NCBI RefSeq assembly: GCF_021147775.1
Contig: NZ_JAGTPK010000024.1
Location: 1 to 64,000 of the forward strand
Length of the DNA: 64,000 bases
Source: Pseudomonas californiensis
GTDB taxonomy: Bacteria; Pseudomonadota; Gammaproteobacteria; Pseudomonadales; Pseudomonadaceae
Reading direction: 5' to 3'
Shown in pieces: positions 6,425 through 15,902 of the stretch. Each line of letters starts with the position of its first letter. Position 1 is the first letter of the stretch. The notes below the pieces were generated by a model that saw only the letters and a program-made list of their open reading frames with translations, was not told the DNA's origin and did no database searches. A program made the translations under genes and the position numbers.

Positions 6425-9400
6425 TTAATACCCTTCGTATTTGTGTTCCAGTAAGTGCAAGTCGTGATCTTGCATCACTGAGTGCTCATAAGAATGCCCG
6501 TCTTTAGCCCGCATGCCTCGTTTATGAGCAAGCACCTTTCCTGGAGCCTTGGATTTTTTAGAATTGCCTGGAAGACGTATAGTCTTTCTTTTTTTATTTT
6601 TTATGTGGCGCAGCTCATTTTTTATCCATCCTCTAATCCATTTAGGCTGCTTAGGGTCGTCCATGAGAGAACGCAGTTTTGCTTGCTTACCAGATCGTCC
6701 AGTTGTGCAACTCCACCCCCACGGATCCACCCAACCAATCGGATTCGGCGCGTACTGGTACAGGTTGATGCCACCCGCCAACCCAATCGGGTCCGGTGTG
6801 GTGAAGCGTCCGATGTCGGGATCATAAAACCGGAAGGTGTTGTAGTGAAGCCCTGTTTCGCGGTCCAGGTATTGGCCCTGGAAGCGCAGGTTCTGTTCTT
6901 CGATGTAGTAGGGTTCGCGGATTTCTTCGACGGTGTTGCCCCAGACCTGGTAGCGGGCCTGCCAGACGGTGTGGCCGTCAGGTTCGGTCAGTTGCTGCGG
7001 CAGGCCGTTGAGGTCGTTGTGGTAGTAGCGGATCTTTTGCAATGCGCCGCTGCCGTCGATCCGGGCCAGCGGGTCGTAGCCGTCGTCAGCGTAGATGTAA
7101 AGGCTAGTCTGGCTGTGTTTGTGTTCCTGCAGCAGGCGCATGCCGTCCCAGGTGAAGCGGGTCTCGCCCAGCGCAAAGCCGTTTTCGTCGTGCTCGCTTT
7201 TGGCGATGCGCCGACCCAGCGGGTCGTAGGTCATGTTGACTACTGAAGTCCGTCCGCCCTGTTCGGTGCGGACTTCAATCAGTTGATGCTCTGCGTCATA
7301 GGCGAAGCGCTGAACGCGATGACTGCCGCTGCGCTTTTCGATCATTCGTCCGAAAGCGTCATAGCGGTAGCGTTTGTCCTGATAGGTCAGCAACCGATTA
7401 TGCACTACCAGCCCTGCACTGGCAGGCGGGCCGTCGAGCAGGTTGGCGGCGGCGTCGTAGGCGAAGGTTTCGTTCTGGCCTTGAACGTTGTCCTGGCTGG
7501 CGATGATGCGGCCAGTGGCATCGTAGTGCAGCAGTTGGCGATGATCGCCACGCGGCTGCTGGTCGAGACGGCCGATCAGGTTATCGGCCGGGTCGAACTC
7601 GAAGCGCTTCTGGGCGGGGGCCGGCAAGATTGGCGACTGGCTGGTCAGTCGGCGTTGACGAGCACGCAGACGTCCGGCACGGTCGTATTCGCTGCGGGTA
7701 CTGACATGCCCTTGAGTGCGCAACACCTCGCGATGCAGGCGATCCCGCTCGAAATCGCTGATGACCTGGCCATCCAGATTGATCTGGTGCAGGTGACCGC
7801 TGCCGTAGTTCAGGCGGTTGAGCCAGCGACCATCCGGCAGTTGCGTCTGGATCAGGTTGCCCAGTTCGTCGTAATGGTATTTCAGGCTGCCGGCTGCGCT
7901 CTGTTCCTCCAGCATCTGGCCGAGGGCGTCATAGGCGAAGCTCAGCGTCTGCTCGGTACCGGGGCGACCGGCAAAGGTCACTTCGGTCAGTTGGTCGACC
8001 GGGCTGTATTGATACTGCGTGCGGCCATCGTCGGTGACTTTGGCGATCAACCGACCGACCGCGTCACGCTCCAGCAGGTGCGTGATCGGTGAAAGCGGCT
8101 GGGTCGGGACCACTGCCAGACCGTTGCCGAACGGCGCGGGTGCATATTCCATGCGGATGACATCGTCCAGCGCGTCGTAAGCGTAGAGGCGGGCGCTGCC
8201 ATCCAGGTCCTGCTGCTGTGTCAGGCGGTCGCCAGCGTCCCAGGCGAAACGGTAACTCTCGCCATTTTCGTTGGTCAGCGCCTGCAAACGACCGTAGGCG
8301 TCGTAGCTGAACTGCACAGGCCGCCCGAGTGCATCGATGCGTTGGCGAACCTGACCGCGCAGATCGTATTGATAACGGGTGGTGTGTCCGGCGGGGTCGA
8401 CGTAACCGTTGAGCAAACCGCTGGCGTCACGCAGGTACTGCTCGATACGTCCGTCCGGCAGCTCGCATTTCACCAGTCGACCTTGTGGGTCGTGCTCATA
8501 GACTGTGCGCTCGCCCAACGCGTCAGTGACCACCTGCAGATTGCCGTGTCGGTCGTAGCCAAAGCGGGTCGGATAGCCGGAGCAGTCGACGTGTTCAATC
8601 AGTTGACCAAGATCATTCCACTCCAGCGTCTTGCGCTTGCCGGTGGCGTCAATGATCTCGACTGTCTGGCCACGTTCGTCATAGCCGTACCGCGTGACCT
8701 GGCCCAGCGGATCGATCTCATGGGTGCAGTTGCCACGCGAATCGTAGCGATAGCGCCAGCTGTTGCCGGCCGCATCCGTCTCCACCAGCGCCAGTGACCA
8801 CAGTTCCAGCCACAGCACTGACTCGCGGCGGCCCAGCGGGTCAACGGTTTCGCTCAGATTGCCCGCCTCGTCGTAGCTGTATTGATACTGGCCGCCCTTG
8901 GGGTCGACCGCGCTGAGCAACTGGCGCTCGTCGTTCCACTCGAATTGCCACGTGTTGGCGAGGTTATCGGTGTATCCGGTGATCTGGTGCTGCTTGTTCC
9001 AGTGCCGCGTGCTGGTGCGTTGCAGGCCGTCGATCACACGGGTAATGCCATTGCTCAGATCGTATTCGAACGTGTAGCTGTCACCGGCATCCGTCCAGTG
9101 TTGAACCACGCGCCACTCGATGCCGTCGACCTGAGCCCACTGATAAAAGCAGCGCAGGCCGGTGGGCAGTTGGTGTTCGGTCATGCGCTGGCCCGCGTCA
9201 TAGGCAAAGCGACGTTGAACCTGCCCCAGCGCATTGCGGACCTCGGCAAGGTCGCCGCGGCTGTCATAGTCATAGCTGACCAGCACGTCACGTTGCTGAT
9301 CGGGGTAGAGGCGTTCAACCTGCTGAACACGATCAGGCCACCGCGCGCTGTAGATCAGCTCCACCTGCACTGTGTCTTGCGTGTCGCGCAGACGGATCAG

Positions 9401-10768
9401 TTTGCCCGCGTCGTTGTAATCCAGGTAAATCCGGTTGTCGTTACGATCACCCAACTGGCTGAGGCGCAGCAGGGCGGCGTCGGCGAGGGTTGGCTCAAAC
9501 AGCCGGTATAACCCGTCATCGCTTTCAATCAACAACTGACCGGCATCGCTGCGTTTGACCGCAAGGCCTTCACCGGGGCTGAACACTGCGCCGCCCAGCG
9601 GGATCGAGCCCATGTCGATGCGTCGGCCCTGTTCATCGACATACGTCAGCCGCTCGCCACCGTCGGGGTGCGGGTCTATGTACACGTGCACTTCATAGGG
9701 CACGCTCCAGCCTGCGCCCAGCAATCCGTCGCGTCGCTCGTCACGGCTGTTGTAGACACGTTGCCAGTCGATAGGCAGCACGCCCGGCAACTCGAAATCC
9801 AGTTCATCCGCGCCACCCAGCACCTTCGCGCCTGTGGCAGCGTGCACCGGGTTGGGCGAGCCTGCTACGGCGTTGGTTATTGCGCCGGTCACCTGGCTGA
9901 CCACGAACGAGTTGACGCCAGCCAACAGCATGCAGGGCAGGTTGGCGCGAAATTTACCTTTGCCGCCTTTGAGCATCATCAGCACGGTCAACGCCAGGCC
10001 GACGCCAGGAGTCTTGCCGCTGCGGATTTCCCGCACCACCACCGAACCGCCGCCGATGGTGACGTTGGAAGAGATCATCCCTGACGAAACCACTTTGGCT
10101 TCGCAGGTACTGCGGTCGCCACTGCGCACCGCCGGCTGGCCATTGATGCTGACCTTTTCCGAACCTTCGGCGAGAAACTGCGGAGGCATCGGTGGATGCT
10201 TCATGCAAACGACGAGGTCCAGCGGCTTGGGCACCGCACCGGGCGCAGGCGTGGCAACGGTGGGCTGCCAGAGTTGGGAGAAAAATCCCTTTGCCATGTC
10301 CAGAAAACCGGCTTCTTCAGGCGCCGGTTGGTCATCGGCTGCGTTTTGAGTGTCATCAGCGCTGGGTGGCGTACCCATCGGGTTCATGTGCGCAGGCACG
10401 GCACCCGCTGCACGCGCCGCCGGAATGGAGTTGATCAGGGTGTCGGTCGAGCCGGTCAGAATGGTTGCCATGACAATGGGCGGGAACAGGCCATTGGCAA
10501 TCGACTCGCAAATACTGCTCAGCCCCTTGTCCGCCCCCGTCTTGCTCATCGCCAGACCTACGATCACCCCCACGACTGCGCCCAGCACGCAGGCACCCAG
10601 CCCGCCTGTGGCAACGGTGATACCGGTGGCCGCTACCACTGCCATGGTTGCCAATGAGCCGATGGCCGCATAGGCCGCGACCTCAAGGACGCCGCCCAGA
10701 ATGTCGGCCATCATCGAACTATGTTCGAGCCCGTCACCCAGCCGGGCGGCCCACAGCGCGTCAGACAT
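6425..10768 (-). CDS. rhs: Rhs-family T6SS effector with N-terminal membrane segments and PAAR domain
   Basis: The 1447-residue protein has hydrophobic segments near residues 25-75, a PAAR-like domain near 170-260 (CMKHPPMPPQFLAEGSEKV and INGQPAVRSGD), many YD repeats over about 400-1250, and the core end RFTTPDPIGLAGGINLYQYA then NPIGWVDPWG. The last ~100 residues are the variable toxin: WIRGWIKNELRHI, LAHKRGMRAKDGHSYEHS, DLH, LEH. This resembles polymorphic toxin type 8-like domains, an assignment made by eye. The PAAR domain would cap the VgrG spike and EagR would shield the membrane segments. The gene lies 12 bases after eagR and is followed by its immunity gene. Confidence 0.9.
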   Translation of the reverse strand: MSDALWAARLGDGLEHSSMMADILGGVLEVAAYAAIGSLATMAVVAATGITVATGGLGACVLGAVVGVIVGLAMSKTGADKGLSSICESIANGLFPPIVMATILTGSTDTLINSIPAARAAGAVPAHMNPMGTPPSADDTQNAADDQPAPEEAGFLDMAKGFFSQLWQPTVATPAPGAVPKPLDLVVCMKHPPMPPQFLAEGSEKVSINGQPAVRSGDRSTCEAKVVSSGMISSNVTIGGGSVVVREIRSGKTPGVGLALTVLMMLKGGKGKFRANLPCMLLAGVNSFVVSQVTGAITNAVAGSPNPVHAATGAKVLGGADELDFELPGVLPIDWQRVYNSRDERRDGLLGAGWSVPYEVHVYIDPHPDGGERLTYVDEQGRRIDMGSIPLGGAVFSPGEGLAVKRSDAGQLLIESDDGLYRLFEPTLADAALLRLSQLGDRNDNRIYLDYNDAGKLIRLRDTQDTVQVELIYSARWPDRVQQVERLYPDQQRDVLVSYDYDSRGDLAEVRNALGQVQRRFAYDAGQRMTEHQLPTGLRCFYQWAQVDGIEWRVVQHWTDAGDSYTFEYDLSNGITRVIDGLQRTSTRHWNKQHQITGYTDNLANTWQFEWNDERQLLSAVDPKGGQYQYSYDEAGNLSETVDPLGRRESVLWLELWSLALVETDAAGNSWRYRYDSRGNCTHEIDPLGQVTRYGYDERGQTVEIIDATGKRKTLEWNDLGQLIEHVDCSGYPTRFGYDRHGNLQVVTDALGERTVYEHDPQGRLVKCELPDGRIEQYLRDASGLLNGYVDPAGHTTRYQYDLRGQVRQRIDALGRPVQFSYDAYGRLQALTNENGESYRFAWDAGDRLTQQQDLDGSARLYAYDALDDVIRMEYAPAPFGNGLAVVPTQPLSPITHLLERDAVGRLIAKVTDDGRTQYQYSPVDQLTEVTFAGRPGTEQTLSFAYDALGQMLEEQSAAGSLKYHYDELGNLIQTQLPDGRWLNRLNYGSGHLHQINLDGQVISDFERDRLHREVLRTQGHVSTRSEYDRAGRLRARQRRLTSQSPILPAPAQKRFEFDPADNLIGRLDQQPRGDHRQLLHYDATGRIIASQDNVQGQNETFAYDAAANLLDGPPASAGLVVHNRLLTYQDKRYRYDAFGRMIEKRSGSHRVQRFAYDAEHQLIEVRTEQGGRTSVVNMTYDPLGRRIAKSEHDENGFALGETRFTWDGMRLLQEHKHSQTSLYIYADDGYDPLARIDGSGALQKIRYYHNDLNGLPQQLTEPDGHTVWQARYQVWGNTVEEIREPYYIEEQNLRFQGQYLDRETGLHYNTFRFYDPDIGRFTTPDPIGLAGGINLYQYAPNPIGWVDPWGWSCTTGRSGKQAKLRSLMDDPKQPKWIRGWIKNELRHIKNKKRKTIRLPGNSKKSKAPGKVLAHKRGMRAKDGHSYEHSVMQDHDLHLLEHKYEGY
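6781..7437. repeat. 657-bp direct repeat of rhs core, copy inside the intact rhs gene
   Basis: This is the partner of 5384-6040, at an offset of 1397 bases. It lies inside the intact gene and ends shortly before the variable toxin. Recombination between the two copies would delete the present toxin and its immunity gene and attach the AHH nuclease tip. Confidence 0.9.
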
Positions 10769-10780
10769 TCAAGGTACTCA

Positions 10781-11206
10781 TCATGCCAGCGTCAGCGTCT
10801 GCTTGAGCACCGCCCAATGCGCCGCCTCTGCATCGCCCAGTGGCTGAGCCTTGACGTAGCTGAGGGCGATCATCTTGCGGGTGCCCGGCAGGATGAAGGC
10901 CAACTGGAACTGATAGACCTTTTCCGTGCCTTTGCTGAACTGGCTGCGTAATTCGATGCCTTCGATGGCTTGGTCTGCGCCCAGTCGTGCGCCTTGAACC
11001 GGTTGATAGCGCAGGTCCTGAACCTGCTGCTCCAGGCGCTTCAACTGCGTCTCGAAATTGCTGTGCAGCGTCTCGCCGTCAGCCAGCTGACTGCGGCTGA
11101 CGATCAAGGACGTCCCCAACGCGGGAAACTTGAGGATGTTGATCGAGGCGTCCTGCAGTTCGCTCTCGGGCAACTGAAACTGGAGTTCGTTGATACGATA
11201 AACCAT
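10781..11206 (-). CDS. eagR: EagR-type chaperone (DcrB/DUF1795 family)
   Basis: The 141-residue protein has the DUF1795/DcrB pattern: FQLPE near the start, a central KRLEQQVQDLRYQ, and KMIALSYVKAQPL near the end. EagR chaperones bind the N-terminal transmembrane region of Rhs-PAAR effectors before secretion and help load them on VgrG. Its place between vgrG and rhs, 12 bases ahead of rhs, is the standard arrangement. It is a cytoplasmic protein of normal family length. Confidence 0.85.
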   Translation of the reverse strand: MVYRINELQFQLPESELQDASINILKFPALGTSLIVSRSQLADGETLHSNFETQLKRLEQQVQDLRYQPVQGARLGADQAIEGIELRSQFSKGTEKVYQFQLAFILPGTRKMIALSYVKAQPLGDAEAAHWAVLKQTLTLA

Positions 11207-11221
11207 GAGGCTCGAATCTCG

Positions 11222-13156
11222 TTATTTGGGCTTTGGGAAGGCTGACTTGATGTTGGCGTCGATGCTGGCCTTGACGCCCTGACCATCAGGTGAGGCGTCA
11301 GCGCCCTTGCCATTGTTCAGGTGCAGAACACCACCGGTATTGAACTGTGCATCGCCGCTGGCGTGCAGACTGATCTGCACCCCACAGATATTGATCTGGC
11401 CGCTGGCGTTGAGCTCCAGCACGCTTTTGCCGCACACCAGTCGCAGGTTTTCCCCCACCTCAATGATGTAGCTCTGGCTGATGCTGTCGGTTTTGCTGGT
11501 GCCCACGGCCAATACGTCGGTGTGCTGGACGATACGAACCCGGTTATTGCCGATCAGCACGGTTTCGTTGTTGCCGATGCTTTTGACCCGGTCATGGCCC
11601 ACCGAGTGGCTTTCGTCCACCTCGACGATCATGTCCTGATTGCGCTCGGCATGGATGTACAGCTGTTCGGCGCCTTTCTTGTCTTCCATGCGGATTTCAT
11701 TGAAATTCGCCGGCGTGCCGCCCTTGCTCGAGCGGCTTTTCATGCCGCTCTGCGTCGCGTTGGCGGGCAGGTCGTAGGGCACGGTCTGTTCGGCGTTGTA
11801 GACGCGGCCGGTGATGATCGGGCGGTCAGGGTCACCTTCCAGAAAGCTGACGATGACTTCCTGGCCGATGCGCGGGATCTGCATCGAGCCCCAGTTCTTG
11901 CCGGCCCAGGCCTGCGAGACACGTATCCAGCACGAGCTGTTTTCGTTGGACTGGTCGTGGCGGTCCCAATAGAAATGCACCTTTACCCGGCCAAACTGAT
12001 CGGTCCAGATTTCCTCGCCGGATGGGCCGACCACGATGGCGGTCTGCGGTCCCTTGACGATGGGGCGCTGGGTGTTGGCCAGCGGCCTGAAGCTTTGCTG
12101 TGCATCGATGCAGCTGATGCCGAGCTCGAACTGCGCACCGCCGCCCGCTGCGCCACTTTCCAGGCTTTCCTGGGCGATGTAATAGCGTGCACCGACGATC
12201 AGGTATTCGCGGTTCTGGTCCTGCCGACCAAAGCCGGTCAGGCTGAACAGATGACCCGAACCCAGGCCCCGTGCGTTGCCACTCAGCTCGACCCGTTCAT
12301 GCAGGCTTTGCAGGGCTTCGAGGCGGGTTCGCGCGTAGTGCTCGCCGTCCTGGCTTTGTACGTAGGTGCCTGGATAGTCATACAGCGGGTAATCGCCTGC
12401 CGTGTGCGGCCGCGGCATGGCGGAGCGCACGTCGATGCTCGCGCTGGGCCGCTGGAAATCATAGTCGTTGAGCTCCAGTGAGCCCGGCTGGACTTCCTGC
12501 GCCAGGCGCCAGTCATTGATGTGGTCGCGCTCGCGGTGCTGACCGTCAGGCGGAAAGTAGGGCACTGATTCGTAGCCGGGTGCAGGCTGATGAGCGCCGT
12601 AGGCGTCGGCCAGCACCAGCACATGGCGGTCCTGTTCGTGACGGAAGAAGTAGTAGATCCCTTCCTGTTCCATCAAGCGGCTGACAAAGTCGAAGCTGCT
12701 CTCGCGGTACTGCACGCAGTATTCCCACTCGCGATAGGGCCGGCTCAGCGCGTCTTCGAAATCGGAAAAACCCAGGTCGCGGAACACCTGCCTGATGATC
12801 TGCGGGATCGTCAGGTTCTGGAAAATCCGGCAGTCAGAGGTGCGGGTCAACAGCCACAGCCAGGGGCGTAGCGTTACCTGATAACTGGCGAACTGATCGC
12901 GGGTCACGTTCTGGCTGCAGCGCGCCACGATGCCGTGGAAGTGCCGCTGCGCACCGCCCGCCAGCTGAATGGACACGCTCATGTGCTTGCCCAGCAGTTG
13001 GTTGAGGTCCAGCGCGCCGTCGGACGACGTCAGTTGCAGGTCGTAATTGAACAACCGTCCCAGCTCGTCGCCGCCGCTCAATTCCTTGAGCAACAGCACA
13101 TCCGGACCGAGTGGGCTGGTGACCTGTGCCAGGCGGGTAAGTTGCTGGAAATTCAT
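11222..13156 (-). CDS. vgrG: T6SS spike protein VgrG (TssI)
   Basis: The 644-residue protein has the gp27-like N-terminal region (residues 1-370, with EQEGIYYFFRHEQDRHVLVL), the gp5-like OB fold (DQFGRVKVHFYWDR, SCWIRVSQAWAGKNWG, IPRIGQEVIVSFLEGDPDRP), and a repeated C-terminal beta region (VGHDRVKSIGNNETVLIGNN). The short tail beyond about residue 590 is not a recognised effector domain, so this is a structural VgrG. It trims the tube and carries the PAAR end of the neighbouring Rhs. It sits between clpV and eagR on the same strand. Confidence 0.95.
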   Translation of the reverse strand: MNFQQLTRLAQVTSPLGPDVLLLKELSGGDELGRLFNYDLQLTSSDGALDLNQLLGKHMSVSIQLAGGAQRHFHGIVARCSQNVTRDQFASYQVTLRPWLWLLTRTSDCRIFQNLTIPQIIRQVFRDLGFSDFEDALSRPYREWEYCVQYRESSFDFVSRLMEQEGIYYFFRHEQDRHVLVLADAYGAHQPAPGYESVPYFPPDGQHRERDHINDWRLAQEVQPGSLELNDYDFQRPSASIDVRSAMPRPHTAGDYPLYDYPGTYVQSQDGEHYARTRLEALQSLHERVELSGNARGLGSGHLFSLTGFGRQDQNREYLIVGARYYIAQESLESGAAGGGAQFELGISCIDAQQSFRPLANTQRPIVKGPQTAIVVGPSGEEIWTDQFGRVKVHFYWDRHDQSNENSSCWIRVSQAWAGKNWGSMQIPRIGQEVIVSFLEGDPDRPIITGRVYNAEQTVPYDLPANATQSGMKSRSSKGGTPANFNEIRMEDKKGAEQLYIHAERNQDMIVEVDESHSVGHDRVKSIGNNETVLIGNNRVRIVQHTDVLAVGTSKTDSISQSYIIEVGENLRLVCGKSVLELNASGQINICGVQISLHASGDAQFNTGGVLHLNNGKGADASPDGQGVKASIDANIKSAFPKPK

Positions 13157-13214
13157 CGAGTATCCCGTTTTGTGCAGCTCTGCTCAGCGCTCATCAAATG
13201 TTCTGCCCTGCGGC

Positions 13215-15902
13215 TCAGACCGATGCATCACTGAACTGATAATGGAGTTCATTATCCCGTTGACTGATCCGCACACCCGCCAGCGCCTTGCCTTCGAGCA
13301 TGCGCGTGAGGAATTCACGGCTCATGTCCGGCAGCAGGTTATTGGTCAGGATGGTGTCGATCATGCGTCCGCCGCTTTCGGTCTCGGTGCAGCGCGAGAC
13401 GATCAGGTCGATGACTTCGTCGTCGTAATCGAAAGCGACCTTGTGCGTGTTTTCGACCCGTTTCTTGATGCGATTCAGTTGCAGACGGGTGATCGCCTTG
13501 AGCATGGTGTCGCTGAGCGGGTAGTACGGAATCGTCACCAGACGGCCCAGCAGGGCTGGCGGGAAGATTTCCAGCAGAGGCTGACGCAGCGCCTTGGCGA
13601 TGTCTTCCGGGTCCGGCACGTTCAGGACGTCTTTGCACAGGTGCGAAATGAGTTCGGTGCCGGCATTGGTGGTCAGCAGAATCAGGGTGTTTTTGAAGTC
13701 GATGACGCGACCCTCACCGTCTTCCATGACGCCTTTGTCGAACACCTGAAAGAAGATTTCGTGAACGTCCGGGTGTGCTTTCTCGACTTCGTCCAGCAAT
13801 ACCACGCTGTAAGGCTTGCGACGTACGGCCTCGGTCAATACGCCGCCCTCGCCATAGCCGACATAGCCCGGCGGTGCGCCTTTGAGGGTGGAAACGGTGT
13901 GCGCTTCCTGGAACTCACTCATGTTGATGGTGATGACGTTCTGTTCGCCGCCGTACATGGCTTCGGCCAGTGCCAGTGCGGTTTCGGTCTTGCCCACACC
14001 GGAGGTGCCCGCCAGCATGAACACGCCGATCGGTTTGCTCGGGTTGTCCAGCCCGGCGCGCGAGGTCTGGATGCGCTTGGCGATCATTTGCAGCGCATGG
14101 TCCTGACCGATGATGCGTTTCTTCAGGTGCTGGTCCAGATTGAGGACGGTTTCCAGCTCGTTGCGCGCCATACGGCCGACCGGAATGCCGGTCCAGTCGG
14201 CGACCACCGAGGCCACCGCCTGGTAATCCACGGTGGGCAGGATCAACGGGTTTTCGCCCTGCAATGCGCTCAGGCGTTCCTGCAGGCTGACCAGTTGCTC
14301 GCGCAGTGCCTGTCCGTTGTTGCCTTGAGTCTCGGTGTCGCTGTCGACCACGCCTGCGCTGTCGCGCAACTGGGCGCGCAGGGCCAACAGTTCGTCGACC
14401 AGTGCTTTTTCGTCGGCCCAACGTGTTTCCAGTTCTGCCAGACGCTCGCGCTCGGCGCTCAACAGGGTTTCACTGTGGCTCTGACGGGAGCCGATTACGA
14501 TGCCGATCGCATGTTCGCGAGCGATGATTTGCAACTCGGTTTCCAGTGCCTCGATGCGTCGACGGCTGTCGTCCACTTCGGCTGGAACGGCGTGCAGGCT
14601 GATGGCAACCCGCGCGCAGGCGGTGTCCAGCAGGCTCACGGATTTGTCCGGCAACTGGCGCGCCGGAATGTAGCGGTGCGACAACTTCACCGACGCTTCC
14701 AGCGCTTCGTCCAGAATCTGCACCTTGTGGTGGTGTTCCATGGTCGATGCCACGCCGCGCATCATCAACAGCGCTTTGTCTTCGGAAGGCTCAGCTACCT
14801 GCACAACCTGAAAACGTCGGGTCAGGGCCGGGTCTTTCTCGATGTGTTTTTTGTATTCCGCCCAGGTAGTGGCAGCGACCGTGCGCAAGGTGCCGCGAGC
14901 CAATGCTGGCTTGAGCAGGTTGGCGGCGTCACCAGTCCCGGCTGCGCCGCCTGCACCGACCAGCGTGTGGGCTTCGTCGATGAACAGAATGATGGGCTTG
15001 GGCGATGCCTGCACGTCTTCGATCACCTGACGCAGGCGCTGTTCGAACTCGCCTTTCATGCTGGCGCCGGCCTGCAGCAGGCCCACGTCAAGGCTTCGCA
15101 ACTCAACGTCCTTGAGCGCGGGCGGTACGTCACCGGCCACGATGCGCAGCGCAAAGCCTTCGACCACTGCTGTTTTGCCTACTCCAGCTTCGCCGGTAAG
15201 AATCGGGTTGTTCTGGCGACGACGCATCAGAATGTCCACCATTTGGCGGATCTCTTCGTCGCGTCCAACGATAGGGTCCAGCTTGCCGCTGCGTGCCTGT
15301 TCGGTCAGGTCAACCGTGAATTTATTCAGCGCCTCCTGCTTGCCCATCGCGCTCGGCGACATGGCACCGCTGGCCTCGCCGGGCACGGCGCCCGCGTTGA
15401 AACCGTCGCTGGCACTCAAGGCGTTTTCCGGAGAATCGCCAACGTATTCGTCGAACCGCTCGCTCAGGGTTTCGGCCTTGATCTTGTCGAATTCTGCAGA
15501 CAGGCCCAGCAACGCATGACGCAGGCTCGGTGTCTTGAGGATGCCAATCACCAGATAGCCGGTCCGCACCTGGCTTTCGCCAAACATCAGGCTGCCGTAC
15601 ACCCAGCCGCGCTCGACGGCTTCTTCGACATGGGACGACAGGTCGGTGATTGACGTCGAGCCACGCGGCAAGCGATCCAGCGCCTCGGTCAGGTCGCGGG
15701 CCAGACGTGCAGGCTCGACGTTGAACTGGCGAATGATGCGGTGCAGGTCCGAGTCCTGCAGTTGCAGCAGTTGGTGAAACCAGTGCGCCAGCTCGACGTA
15801 GGGGTTGCCCCGCAACTTGCAGAATACGGTGGCGGCTTCGATGGCTTTATAGGCAACGCTGTTGAGCTTGCCGAACAGCGCGGCGCGACTGATTTCACCC
15901 AT
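13215..15902 (-). CDS. clpV: T6SS sheath-disassembly ATPase ClpV (TssH)
   Basis: The 895-residue AAA+ protein has an N-terminal double Clp-type domain, a first ATPase module with Walker A GEAGVGKTA and Walker B FIDEAHTL, a coiled-coil middle domain, and a second module with GTSGVGKTE and LLDEVEKAHPDV. ClpV disassembles contracted TssB/TssC sheath for reuse. The ATG overlaps the end of tssG (ATGGGTGA) and has GGAG upstream. Length is normal for ClpV. Confidence 0.95.
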   Translation of the reverse strand: MGEISRAALFGKLNSVAYKAIEAATVFCKLRGNPYVELAHWFHQLLQLQDSDLHRIIRQFNVEPARLARDLTEALDRLPRGSTSITDLSSHVEEAVERGWVYGSLMFGESQVRTGYLVIGILKTPSLRHALLGLSAEFDKIKAETLSERFDEYVGDSPENALSASDGFNAGAVPGEASGAMSPSAMGKQEALNKFTVDLTEQARSGKLDPIVGRDEEIRQMVDILMRRRQNNPILTGEAGVGKTAVVEGFALRIVAGDVPPALKDVELRSLDVGLLQAGASMKGEFEQRLRQVIEDVQASPKPIILFIDEAHTLVGAGGAAGTGDAANLLKPALARGTLRTVAATTWAEYKKHIEKDPALTRRFQVVQVAEPSEDKALLMMRGVASTMEHHHKVQILDEALEASVKLSHRYIPARQLPDKSVSLLDTACARVAISLHAVPAEVDDSRRRIEALETELQIIAREHAIGIVIGSRQSHSETLLSAERERLAELETRWADEKALVDELLALRAQLRDSAGVVDSDTETQGNNGQALREQLVSLQERLSALQGENPLILPTVDYQAVASVVADWTGIPVGRMARNELETVLNLDQHLKKRIIGQDHALQMIAKRIQTSRAGLDNPSKPIGVFMLAGTSGVGKTETALALAEAMYGGEQNVITINMSEFQEAHTVSTLKGAPPGYVGYGEGGVLTEAVRRKPYSVVLLDEVEKAHPDVHEIFFQVFDKGVMEDGEGRVIDFKNTLILLTTNAGTELISHLCKDVLNVPDPEDIAKALRQPLLEIFPPALLGRLVTIPYYPLSDTMLKAITRLQLNRIKKRVENTHKVAFDYDDEVIDLIVSRCTETESGGRMIDTILTNNLLPDMSREFLTRMLEGKALAGVRISQRDNELHYQFSDASV

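Noticed and set aside
11321..12481. 386-codon plus frame opposite vgrG
   Set aside because: VgrG motifs lie on minus and the frame has no start signal or domain.
13047..15653. Large open frame on plus opposite clpV (868 codons)
   Set aside because: It is the antisense shadow of clpV in a G+C-rich genome; the composition is Val/Gln/His-rich with no domain.
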